The translations under genes and the position numbers were made by a program. This document shows positions 36,867 to 44,426 of a stretch of DNA of 64,000 nt, piece by piece. Where the stretch lies: positions 4,464,001 through 4,528,000 of the forward strand of contig OZ223306.1 in the NCBI GenBank assembly GCA_965140735.1, written 5' to 3'. Each line of letters opens with the position of its first letter. Position 1 is the stretch's first letter. Under the pieces are notes generated by a model. That model made no database searches and was not told where the DNA came from. It was given only the letters and a program-made list of their open reading frames with translations. The stretch is from Fusibacter_A sp965140735. GTDB taxonomy: Bacteria; Bacillota; Clostridia; Peptostreptococcales; Acidaminobacteraceae.

Positions 36867-37571
36867 ATGAAGAAAATGACGCTTAGAAATGAACTCAAAT
36901 ATTATATTTCATATTTAGACTATGTGAAGCTTAGAAATATCCTTAAAACCACAATGGTGACAGATGAGTATTCTGGCGAAGAAGGTTATTTCATTAGAAG
37001 TCTTTATTTTGATGATATATGGGATAGTGCTTTGTATGAAAAAAATGCAGGTGTCCTTAATCGAAAGAAGTTTAGAATAAGAATTTACAATTATTCTGAT
37101 CAAGTTATTAAATTGGAACGCAAGAGAAAATACAATCAGAATACTAATAAAGAAGATTTTACGCTTACTCGAGTCATGTTTGACTCAATTATGAGTGGAG
37201 ATGTTGGATTTTTAATCAGTGTAAACAATAATGTTGCAAATGAATTTTTGGCTGAGTATAAGTCTAAATGGCTTAGACCTAAAGTTTTAGTTGACTATAC
37301 TCGAGAGGCCTATGTTATGAAAGCGGGTAATGTAAGAATTACCTTTGATAAAAAACTCAGTGCATCTAGCAATATTGGAGATATGTTTATAGATACAGTG
37401 GGCAGATCCATGATGCCAGATAATCAAATGATTTTAGAGGTTAAATATGATGCGTTTTTGCCTGAAATTATAAAATATTATCTTTCAGGTGTCGACAAGA
37501 AGCCACTCTCTATATCCAAATATGTGATCTGTAGGGAAGCACTAATTAACAACGAATGGGGATTAAAATGA
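36867..37571 (+). CDS. VTC-domain protein (polyphosphate polymerase-like)
   Basis: 234 residues from the ATG with AGGTGG 9 bases upstream. It consists of one VTC tunnel domain: RNELKYYIS, RSLYFDDIWDSALYEKNAG, KFRIRIYNYSDQVIKLERKRK, VLVDYTREAYV, VRITFDKKLSAS and MILEVKYDAFLP. These carry the basic and acidic residues that line the active tunnel of yeast Vtc4, so it could make polyphosphate from ATP or bind a polyanion. No membrane segment. Its stop overlaps the start of the DUF4956 gene (ATGA), and this VTC plus DUF4956 pair recurs in many bacteria. The Pel operon link suggests a role at the polymer-cell surface. Confidence 0.82.
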   Translation: MKKMTLRNELKYYISYLDYVKLRNILKTTMVTDEYSGEEGYFIRSLYFDDIWDSALYEKNAGVLNRKKFRIRIYNYSDQVIKLERKRKYNQNTNKEDFTLTRVMFDSIMSGDVGFLISVNNNVANEFLAEYKSKWLRPKVLVDYTREAYVMKAGNVRITFDKKLSASSNIGDMFIDTVGRSMMPDNQMILEVKYDAFLPEIIKYYLSGVDKKPLSISKYVICREALINNEWGLK

Positions 37572-38254
37572 TGCTATTAGCTGAAACAAATTTCACGGAT
37601 ATTATAAAAAACAGTGTACTCAATAACGATACATTTGGCAGAATTTCCACTGTGGATATTATTATTGGCCTTATCATATCGTATCTGATTGGGATGTTTA
37701 TCTACTTTGTTTATAAGAATTCTTTTAAAGGGGTTGTGTATAGTTTTACATTCAATTACTCTCTGGTTCTGATGACGATGATTACAACTTTGATTGTTAT
37801 GACGATTAGCTCAAATATCGTGTTATCACTGGGAATGGTTGGCGCGCTCTCAATTGTACGTTTTCGTACAGCTGTTAAAGATCCACTCGACATTGTATTT
37901 ATGTTTTGGGCGATCACAATGGGAATTACTATAGGTGCTGGCATTTACCCACTTTCCTTTATTGGTTCAATTGTCATTGGTATAGCTATTTTATCAATGA
38001 ATCTATATAGGAATAGGGACATGACGTTTATCCTAATTGTCAATTATGAGGAGAAAGCATACCCCGAGATTAAGAGTGTGCTCAGTAGATTCTCATATTC
38101 AGTGAAATCAAAGTCAATTAAAAATGGCAAAATTGAACTTACCGTTGAAATAAAGCTCAAGACTTCAAATACAACATTTGTTGAGGAAATCTCAGATGTA
38201 GAAGGCGTCTCAGAAGCAATTTTAGTCAATTATAATGGCGAATACGCTCAATAA
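37568..38254 (+). CDS. DUF4956 membrane protein
   Basis: 228 residues with four or five hydrophobic helices in the first 140 residues (LIISYLIGMFIYFVY, SLVLMTMITTLIVMTIS, VLSLGMVGALSIVRFRTAVK) and a soluble ferredoxin-like tail of about 80 residues. GMVGALSIVRFRTAVKDP is the hallmark of DUF4956. No biochemical role is established. It is translationally coupled to the VTC gene and is the last gene of the operon. It may provide a membrane channel or anchor for VTC; this is inference from the constant pairing. Confidence 0.82.
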   Translation: MMLLAETNFTDIIKNSVLNNDTFGRISTVDIIIGLIISYLIGMFIYFVYKNSFKGVVYSFTFNYSLVLMTMITTLIVMTISSNIVLSLGMVGALSIVRFRTAVKDPLDIVFMFWAITMGITIGAGIYPLSFIGSIVIGIAILSMNLYRNRDMTFILIVNYEEKAYPEIKSVLSRFSYSVKSKSIKNGKIELTVEIKLKTSNTTFVEEISDVEGVSEAILVNYNGEYAQ

Positions 38255-38266
38255 CAGTATTCTAAA

Positions 38267-38317
38267 TAAAAAGCTGTCTCGATAATGATTTATAAAATCA
38301 ATTTGAGACAGCTTTCT
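38267..38317 (+). terminator. Intrinsic terminator of the pel operon
   Basis: AAAGCTGTCTC pairs with GAGACAGCTTT across a 28-base loop, then TCTTTATTTTAT. It also closes the convergent beta-helix gene from the other side. Confidence 0.8.
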
Positions 38318-40201
38318 TTATTTTATATCAAATGAAGCCATTGGAAATCCTTTGCTTGGGAGTTGAAAATCTGTTTTGGATATCGTACCGATGCGAATAT
38401 TGTTTCCAGAGGTACAGTTAATGGCTGAGAGCGGAATTTTATATTCCGATGCAGAATCGCCAAAAGCGTATTCTATACTCATCATTTTTTGAAAAGACCA
38501 CTCTGAGCCATCCCCTATATACTTATAAAGGGTGTTGTTCTCAATTAAATAGTCAATCCCTGAGTCTTTCCATCTATAAGTTCTATAACCTGTTGAGGCA
38601 GAATGATCCGTGTCGAGGTAGATTGAAATTACACCATCTGAATTAACAGGCTCATAAATCAAATAAAGCGAGCGAATATCATTAGTGACCGAGAAAATAG
38701 AGAGTTCTTTTGGAGGCATATAAAAGGGCGTTTTTTCAATCCAATCAGAATTAGACGCATCAATTTTTATAGCGTTTTTAAAAGGTGCTAACCCCAAGTC
38801 TCCTTTTTCAGGTCGTTTATAAAGAGGGTCGTAAAATTCAGATGAAAGATCTAATGCAGTTGCTGTTTTATAATTGTCAAAGCCAACGTATTCCATGTCA
38901 TTCCATCTGAAGTACGTTTCATCCATGCCTGCAGATGAAAAAAATATATTTCTAGAGAATGTAATGTTTTTCGTAGGCAGTACATTATAAAGTATAGGAT
39001 AGAATATTTTATCTTCTGAAAAATTGGGTTTCTGAGTTTGAGAACTATAAAAAATATTATCTGCTATTTCAATATTTTCACTAATTTTCACTGTAATTTC
39101 ACCTTGGGAACTTATGCCTGCGAAATTGTTTTTATAGGTTCTATTTGAAAGAATCTTACAGTCTATAACCGATCCTACCTCTTCTTCATATCCACCTACA
39201 GATATACCAGATTTTCGATTCTTATAGACGGTGTTAGAAGTAACTGTAATTGAAGAGGCTGTTTTCCCTGAAGTTTCACAACCAAGTGTGATGCCATAGT
39301 CAGAGTCTGTAACGGTGTTGTTGGAAATGATGAGATCTCTTCCGCCATCCACATATATACCAGAAGCTGCCCCACTTCCATAATCAGATTTACAGTCAAT
39401 TAGAATATTACCATCTATTAGACCATTTCTCGCTTGATTCGTATTGGGGTCTCCTTTGTAGTCACCATAGTGCCCTGCGATATCAATCCCAATATTGCTG
39501 ACAGCATTAATGGTGTTATGTGTGACATGAAAATCTGTGGTATTTCCAGAGAGTACTAGAGCTTCAGAAAAGCCAAGAGTGCAATTGTAGATGATGTTGT
39601 TTTCTATGGCGAGATTATAGTTCGTTAATTCTTCATCATAACTTTTAACGGTAATGGCATTTGCACCACCAAAATTGTTTTTATCAAGTTTAGTGGTATT
39701 GATGTCGTGGAAGGTATTACCTCTTAAGATGATATCATGACTACCATTTAGTATATAAATACCTCTAGCGTATTCAAGGTTTAAATTTCTAAACTCTAAT
39801 CCTTCAATTTGGATATAGGATTGGCCTTCAATTCTGAGCAATTCATCAGATTCAACTTTTGCATCCACTTTTGAACCATCAATAATGGCGTGCTCCAGCT
39901 TATAAGAAGATATTTTAATGTATCCATCAGTTTTGTTGCCAGAATTGGTGACGGTTAAAGTTTCATAGTATGTGCCATTACGCAACTGAATGGATGTGCC
40001 TGGAGAAGCTATATTTATAGCGTGTTGAATACTTGCCAATGGCTTATTTATCGTGCCATCATTTAAATCATTTCCTTTTGGAGAAACGAATAAGGTTTGA
40101 GAGTTATTGTCATTATATTCCAGTTGTGATTCTCCTAGTGAAATCGCAGAAAGCAAAATATATAATGTGACGAGTGATAAAGAAATCATCTTTTTTTTCA
40201 T
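38318..40201 (-). CDS. Secreted right-handed beta-helix protein
   Basis: 627 residues with a signal peptide (MKKKMISLSLVTLYILLSAIS). Residues about 35-110 match DUF1565 (LFVSPKGNDLNDGTINKPLA, SIQHAINIASPGTSIQLRNG). Residues about 120-420 contain repeated beta-helix turns (NNIIYNCTLG, HNTINAVSNIG, NNTVTDSDYG, SNTVYKNRKSG), as in polysaccharide lyases and epimerases. The C-terminal 130 residues (YLIYEPVNSDGVISIYLDTD) resemble a carbohydrate-binding or FN3-like domain. It converges on the Pel operon and is likely to act on or bind an extracellular polysaccharide; catalytic residues cannot be assigned. Confidence 0.72.
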   Translation of the reverse strand: MKKKMISLSLVTLYILLSAISLGESQLEYNDNNSQTLFVSPKGNDLNDGTINKPLASIQHAINIASPGTSIQLRNGTYYETLTVTNSGNKTDGYIKISSYKLEHAIIDGSKVDAKVESDELLRIEGQSYIQIEGLEFRNLNLEYARGIYILNGSHDIILRGNTFHDINTTKLDKNNFGGANAITVKSYDEELTNYNLAIENNIIYNCTLGFSEALVLSGNTTDFHVTHNTINAVSNIGIDIAGHYGDYKGDPNTNQARNGLIDGNILIDCKSDYGSGAASGIYVDGGRDLIISNNTVTDSDYGITLGCETSGKTASSITVTSNTVYKNRKSGISVGGYEEEVGSVIDCKILSNRTYKNNFAGISSQGEITVKISENIEIADNIFYSSQTQKPNFSEDKIFYPILYNVLPTKNITFSRNIFFSSAGMDETYFRWNDMEYVGFDNYKTATALDLSSEFYDPLYKRPEKGDLGLAPFKNAIKIDASNSDWIEKTPFYMPPKELSIFSVTNDIRSLYLIYEPVNSDGVISIYLDTDHSASTGYRTYRWKDSGIDYLIENNTLYKYIGDGSEWSFQKMMSIEYAFGDSASEYKIPLSAINCTSGNNIRIGTISKTDFQLPSKGFPMASFDIK

Positions 40202-40557
40202 TGAACACCTCTAATCAAATAGTTTTGGATATGCTTTTATTAAAATATATCCTAATACGATCCGTTCAAGTAGAAAATTTTTCACTTTATTAACTATATT
40301 ATAACCCAAATTTGATTTGTTGTGATTAACTATATGTCCATATTGTCAGACTCTCATAAAATAATATGTCTTGATATATTAAATAGTGGGTTGGCTATGA
40401 TAAGCTTTTAGGTGTAGCTAGACATCTGAATGTTTTGTATATTGATGAGAAAGAGGGCATATAGATGCAAAAAATGTTCATTGCGTACATTCTGCATTTA
40501 TAAATGATAAAGAGGATTATATGAACGGCTTGAAAGGGAATTTATAAAAAAAAACAC
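40202..40557. other. AT-rich intergenic region
   Basis: Between the beta-helix gene and the promoter of the M20/ABC operon I see no intact reading frame or clear RNA. A few short coding-like pieces with stops (around 40440-40540) may be gene debris. Confidence 0.4.
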
Positions 40558-40586
40558 TTTACAGATGAGGGTTTACAAATTATAAT
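40558..40586 (+). promoter_or_regulatory. Putative sigma-A promoter of the M20-ABC transporter operon
   Basis: TTTACA (40558-40563), 17-base spacer, consensus TATAAT (40581-40586). It leaves a leader of about 190 bases before the 40782 gene. Confidence 0.6.
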
Positions 40587-40670
40587 ATAGTATAATAATT
40601 CACTTAATAGTTTTATATTCAATAACGTTATAAATTTACAACAAGAAAATATAGACGTATATTTAATTTT

Positions 40671-40745
40671 GTAGATACCTTTATAAGCGAATTTTAGCTG
40701 GATTAAATTCGCTTAGGACAAGTGTTTCTACATTTTTTATTATTA
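40671..40745 (+). promoter_or_regulatory. Attenuator-like hairpin in the leader of the M20-ABC operon
   Basis: A long stem: GTAGA...TTCTAC outer pair, CCT/AGG, then a perfect AAGCGAATTT (40685-40694) / AAATTCGCTT (40705-40714), followed by ATTTTTTATTATTAT. It has the form of an intrinsic terminator placed between promoter and gene, so transcription may be attenuated. No known aptamer was recognised upstream of it. Confidence 0.5.
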
Positions 40746-40781
40746 TAGGGCATCTATAGCATAATCAAGGAGGCAATAGCA

Positions 40782-41966
40782 ATGGAAATAGAAGCACTAA
40801 AAGAGCTTTTATACAAGGCTGAAGATCAAATAGCCGATTTAGGCGAATACGTTAGCAATGAAATCTTTGAACATCCAGAATTAGGAGATCAAGAATTTTA
40901 TTCGGCAAAATTTTTAACGCAAGAGATGAAGAAATTAGGATTTGAAGTAGAATATCCTTATTGTGGTCTTCCAACTGCATTTAGATGTGAATATGGCGAT
41001 GATGAAGGTCCAAAAGTAGCTTTTCTAGCTGAATATGATGCTCTACCAGGTTATGGTCCTAATAAAGATGAAATAGGGCATGCCTGTGGACATAACTGGA
41101 TTGCCGCAAGTACATTTGCAGCCTGTGCTGCTCTAAAAGAAATTAAGCCACATTTTAAAGGGAAAATCGTTTTTATTGGAACACCAGCGGAAGAAACAGA
41201 AGGGCGTAAGATCGACATTATGGAAGCTGGTGGTTTTGATGATCTAGATGCAGCTTTTCAGCTTCATCTAGGAGAATATAATGCAGTTGAATGTGTAGCA
41301 CTTGCTTGTACAGATCTTACTTTTAATTTTAAGGGATTTGCTGTTCATGCATCAGCTAGACCAGAGGATGGCATTAATGCACTTGATGCTTGTCAGCTGA
41401 CCTTTGCGGGTGTTAATGCGCTCCGTCAACACGTTTCTTCAGATGTCCGCATCCACGGTATTATCAAAGAAGGCGGTGCTGTCTGTAATACTGTGCCAGA
41501 TCAATGTAGTATGCAGTTGTTCGTACGTGCAGCAGATAAAGACTACCTTGAAAACGTCGTAGAACGTGTCATCAATTGCGCACGAGGCGCTGAACTCATG
41601 ACAGGTGCAACTTTGACATATAAAAGGGCTCAAAACACTTTTTACGATTATAAGATGGTGCCAGAATTACAAGAGAAGTTAAGGCAAAATATGATTTCAC
41701 AAGGGATAACAGAATTTGTGAAAGAGGATATCTATCATGCAGGGAGTACGGACATCGGTAATGTATCTTATGCCTGTCCAACTGCTTATGGCTATATTGG
41801 AACTGCTTCATATAGTCCAGCACAGACACATGATGTGGAATTTTTAGAAGTAGTTAATTCAAAATACGCCTATGAATTGCTTCATAAAGGGGCTAAATCA
41901 ATGGCGGCAACAGCACTCGATATTTTCTGTGATGAAAGCTTTCAATCGCAGATCAAGTATAAATAA
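40782..41966 (+). CDS. M20-family amidohydrolase
   Basis: 394-residue zinc amidohydrolase of the peptidase M20 (AbgB/ACY1L2-like) group. Motifs: FEHPELGDQEFYSAKFL, FLAEYDALPG, GHACGHNWIAAST (metal-binding Cys/His), FIGTPAEETEGRK (catalytic Glu pair), HASARPEDGINALDA (dimerisation domain) and a late HAGSTDIGNVSYACP. These enzymes cleave acyl or aminoacyl amides such as p-aminobenzoyl-glutamate or N-acyl amino acids. AAGGAGG lies 10 bases upstream. It leads an operon with a polar amino-acid ABC importer, so it probably releases an amino acid from the imported conjugate. Substrate unknown. Confidence 0.85.
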   Translation: MEIEALKELLYKAEDQIADLGEYVSNEIFEHPELGDQEFYSAKFLTQEMKKLGFEVEYPYCGLPTAFRCEYGDDEGPKVAFLAEYDALPGYGPNKDEIGHACGHNWIAASTFAACAALKEIKPHFKGKIVFIGTPAEETEGRKIDIMEAGGFDDLDAAFQLHLGEYNAVECVALACTDLTFNFKGFAVHASARPEDGINALDACQLTFAGVNALRQHVSSDVRIHGIIKEGGAVCNTVPDQCSMQLFVRAADKDYLENVVERVINCARGAELMTGATLTYKRAQNTFYDYKMVPELQEKLRQNMISQGITEFVKEDIYHAGSTDIGNVSYACPTAYGYIGTASYSPAQTHDVEFLEVVNSKYAYELLHKGAKSMAATALDIFCDESFQSQIKYK

Positions 41967-41984
41967 AAAATACGGAGGGGTATT

Positions 41985-42890
41985 ATGAAAAGAGAGAAAT
42001 TTAGTATGAAATCAACAAAACAGTTAATGACACTTTTACTAGCAGTAATTCTTGTTTTAGGTGGATTAAGTGGTTGTGCAAAGAAAGTAGAGGCATCAGA
42101 TGCAGCCAATAATACGGCTCAAGCGACCAAACAAACCGAAAATAAAGAACCTGCAAATTTGCTTGAGAAAATTAAAGCAGAGGGCAAACTTCAAGTTATT
42201 ATGGAACCTTACTTCGCACCCTATGAATTTATTGATGTAAATGAAAAAGGTCAAGATCAGTACAAAGGTGCTGATGTTGAGCTTGCAAAGTATATTGCAA
42301 AGAGTTTAGGCGTTGAACTTGAAATTGTACCACTTGAGTGGTCAGCAGTGTTGACGGGTATCTCTACAGGGAAATACGATATGGCGATTTCAGGAATGGG
42401 TTATACACCGGAAAGAGCTGAGGCGATGGAATTAAGTGATTCATATTATGATACAGATTCTAAGCATGGCTTTGTATTAAAAGCGGATACTGTGGATGCT
42501 TATCCAGATTTAGCAGCATTTACTGGTAAAAAGATTGCATATCAAAAGGGAACACTTCAAGAAATGTATGCAAATGCACAAGTTAAAGATTTAGTAGGCA
42601 AACCATTTGATAGTGTTCAAAATGCAATTTTGGCCTTACAATCAGGTAAAGTAGATGCAGTTGCAGTATCTTATGATAATGGGTCCCTCTTTGTGGATGC
42701 CAATCCTGATTTAGCCATGGCAACACCAATCTTTGAAGGCACAAAAGACGTAACCGTAGTCGCTTGTCCAAAAGGTGAGACTGAGTTAATTGAAGCCGTT
42801 AATAAAGCAATCGCTGATATGAGAGCAGATGATCTTTACCTAAAATGGTGGGATGAAGCCACAGAACAAGCTCAAAAATTAGGAGAATAA
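41985..42890 (+). CDS. Amino-acid ABC transporter substrate-binding lipoprotein
   Basis: 301 residues with a lipobox (LGGLSGCAKK) and a family-3 solute-binding domain: LQVIMEPYFAPYEFIDVNEKGQ, GADVELAKYIAKSLGVELEI, VLTGISTGKYDMAISGMGYT, ALQSGKVDAVAVSYDNG. This is the polar amino-acid (PAAT) group. CGGAGGGG lies 5 bases upstream. It is followed at once by permease and ATPase genes, making a complete importer. The ligand may be an amino acid or an N-substituted derivative that the upstream amidohydrolase cleaves. Confidence 0.9.
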   Translation: MKREKFSMKSTKQLMTLLLAVILVLGGLSGCAKKVEASDAANNTAQATKQTENKEPANLLEKIKAEGKLQVIMEPYFAPYEFIDVNEKGQDQYKGADVELAKYIAKSLGVELEIVPLEWSAVLTGISTGKYDMAISGMGYTPERAEAMELSDSYYDTDSKHGFVLKADTVDAYPDLAAFTGKKIAYQKGTLQEMYANAQVKDLVGKPFDSVQNAILALQSGKVDAVAVSYDNGSLFVDANPDLAMATPIFEGTKDVTVVACPKGETELIEAVNKAIADMRADDLYLKWWDEATEQAQKLGE

Positions 42891-42893
42891 TAA

Positions 42894-43553
42894 ATGATTG
42901 ATAATATTATTCGAATTTTAGACAAGTACTGGATGATTTTTCTAGTGGGGCTTTGGTATACGATCTGGATCGCATTAGTGGCTGTCATATTTGGTACAGT
43001 TCTTGGGACTATAATCGCTATTGTGAGAATGTCCAAAAATAAAGTCTCAAAATCCATCGCTTTGGTTTATATCGAAGTGATTCGTGGAACACCTATTCTT
43101 TTACAGTTTTATCTATTTTGGCTAGGTTTACCGTATCTATTTCCAGATATTTCAGACTTGACGAGTGTTTTAATTGCACTTTGTATCAATTCCAGTGCTT
43201 ATGTGGCAGAATGTGTCCGTGCTGGTATTCAGGCAGTTGATCCAGGACAGCGAGAGGCAGCACTTAGTTTGGGGCTTACCGAACGCAATATCATGCTTAA
43301 AATTATATTGCCACAAGCGATTAAAAATATACTACCAGCACTTGGAAATGAGTTTATAGTTATGATAAAAGAGACGTCAATTGCTTCTATATTTTTTGTT
43401 GGCGAACTTATGACAGCGTTTAAAACGGTTCAGTCCAATGCATTTTTGGCACTTGAACCATTGATCATCGTTGGATTCATATATCTTGCGATCACGCTTA
43501 CTTTATCCCAAGGGATGAAAGTGGTTGAAAGGAGGCTGAATGCAAATGATTGA
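42894..43553 (+). CDS. Amino-acid ABC transporter permease
   Basis: 219-residue inner-membrane permease of the His/Glu/Gln/Arg type with about five helices. It has IEVIRGTPILLQFYLFW and YVAECVRAGIQAVDPGQREA, the EAA loop that contacts the ATPase, and KIILPQAIKNILPALGNEF. It starts three bases after the binding-protein stop and overlaps the ATPase gene. A single permease gene implies a homodimer. Confidence 0.93.
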   Translation: MIDNIIRILDKYWMIFLVGLWYTIWIALVAVIFGTVLGTIIAIVRMSKNKVSKSIALVYIEVIRGTPILLQFYLFWLGLPYLFPDISDLTSVLIALCINSSAYVAECVRAGIQAVDPGQREAALSLGLTERNIMLKIILPQAIKNILPALGNEFIVMIKETSIASIFFVGELMTAFKTVQSNAFLALEPLIIVGFIYLAITLTLSQGMKVVERRLNAND

Positions 43554-44283
43554 TAAACCTTTAATTGAATTAGTGGATTTGCATAAACATTTTGGTGAAC
43601 TTGAGGTCCTTAAGGGGATTAATGAAACCATCAAAGAAAAAGAAGTTGTAACGATAATAGGACCAAGTGGTTGTGGTAAAAGTACACTTTTAAGATGTAT
43701 GAATCAGCTAGAGGTGCCCACAGCAGGAAAAATTATCTTTGAAGGCACCAATATTTTAGATGCAAGTGTCGATCCAACTATTCATAGAAGAAAAATGGGT
43801 ATGGTGTTTCAGCATTTTAATGTTTTTCCACATCTGACCGTACTTGAAAATATTACACTTGCACCTGTTTTAAATAACGTGATGACAAAAGTAGAAGCGG
43901 ATAAAAAGGCACTTGAGTTACTTGAAAAGGTAGGCTTACAAGATAAAGTCAATGAATATCCTCGAAAATTATCTGGCGGACAAAAACAAAGGCTTGCTAT
44001 AGTGCGTGCCATGGCAATGGACCCTAAAGTACTTCTCTTTGATGAACCGACCTCATCGCTAGACCCTGAGATGGTAAAAGGTGTGCTCGAAGTTATTAAA
44101 GAACTTGCAATTACAGGGATGACCACTGTAATTGTAACGCATGAAATGGGATTTGCTAGAGAAGTTAGTGATCGTGTTTGGTTTATGTATGAAGGTGTCA
44201 TTGCTGAGCAAGGGACACCTGATGAGGTCTTTAATCACACAAAAAATCCGCGTACAATAGAATTTTTATCTCAAATATTGTAG
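43540..44283 (+). CDS. Amino-acid ABC transporter ATP-binding protein
   Basis: 247-residue ATPase of the polar amino-acid group. Walker A GPSGCGKST, Q-loop FQHFNVFPHLTVLENI, signature LSGGQKQRLAIVRAMA, Walker B VLLFDEPTSSLDPE, switch VTHEMGFA. An AGGAGG lies 4 bases before this ATG and 10 before a second in-frame ATG (43546); either may be used. Completes the importer with the preceding two genes; it energises uptake from the cytosolic side. Confidence 0.93.
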   Translation: MQMIDKPLIELVDLHKHFGELEVLKGINETIKEKEVVTIIGPSGCGKSTLLRCMNQLEVPTAGKIIFEGTNILDASVDPTIHRRKMGMVFQHFNVFPHLTVLENITLAPVLNNVMTKVEADKKALELLEKVGLQDKVNEYPRKLSGGQKQRLAIVRAMAMDPKVLLFDEPTSSLDPEMVKGVLEVIKELAITGMTTVIVTHEMGFAREVSDRVWFMYEGVIAEQGTPDEVFNHTKNPRTIEFLSQIL

Positions 44284-44298
44284 TAACGCTATGGACAT

Positions 44299-44397
44299 AA
44301 AAGCCATACAGCTCTAATGAGGTGACCCCCAAAAGTTAGACCCAAAATCTAACTTTTGGGAGGTCGGTTCATAATTTTAGAGCCGTATGGCTTTTTT
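44299..44397. terminator. Terminator with an embedded palindrome (convergent operons)
   Basis: Outer stem AAAGCCATAC-AGCTCTAA (44299-44317) with TTAGAGC-CGTATGGCTTT (44377-44393) followed by seven T. Inside lies a second strong inverted repeat, GACCCCCAAAAGTTAGA (44324-44340) with TCTAACTTTTGGGAGGTC (44348-44365). The inner repeat looks like paired terminal repeats of an IS3-type element with the interior lost. It serves the ABC operon on the plus strand and, with a shorter T-run, the minus-strand operon. Confidence 0.7.
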
Positions 44398-44426
44398 TAT
44401 AATAAGAGGATGTCATTTAGAGGGCC

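Noticed and set aside
43809..44201. 130-codon open frame opposite the ABC ATPase gene
   Set aside because: Antisense shadow of a strongly conserved ATPase; serine/threonine-rich translation without a family.
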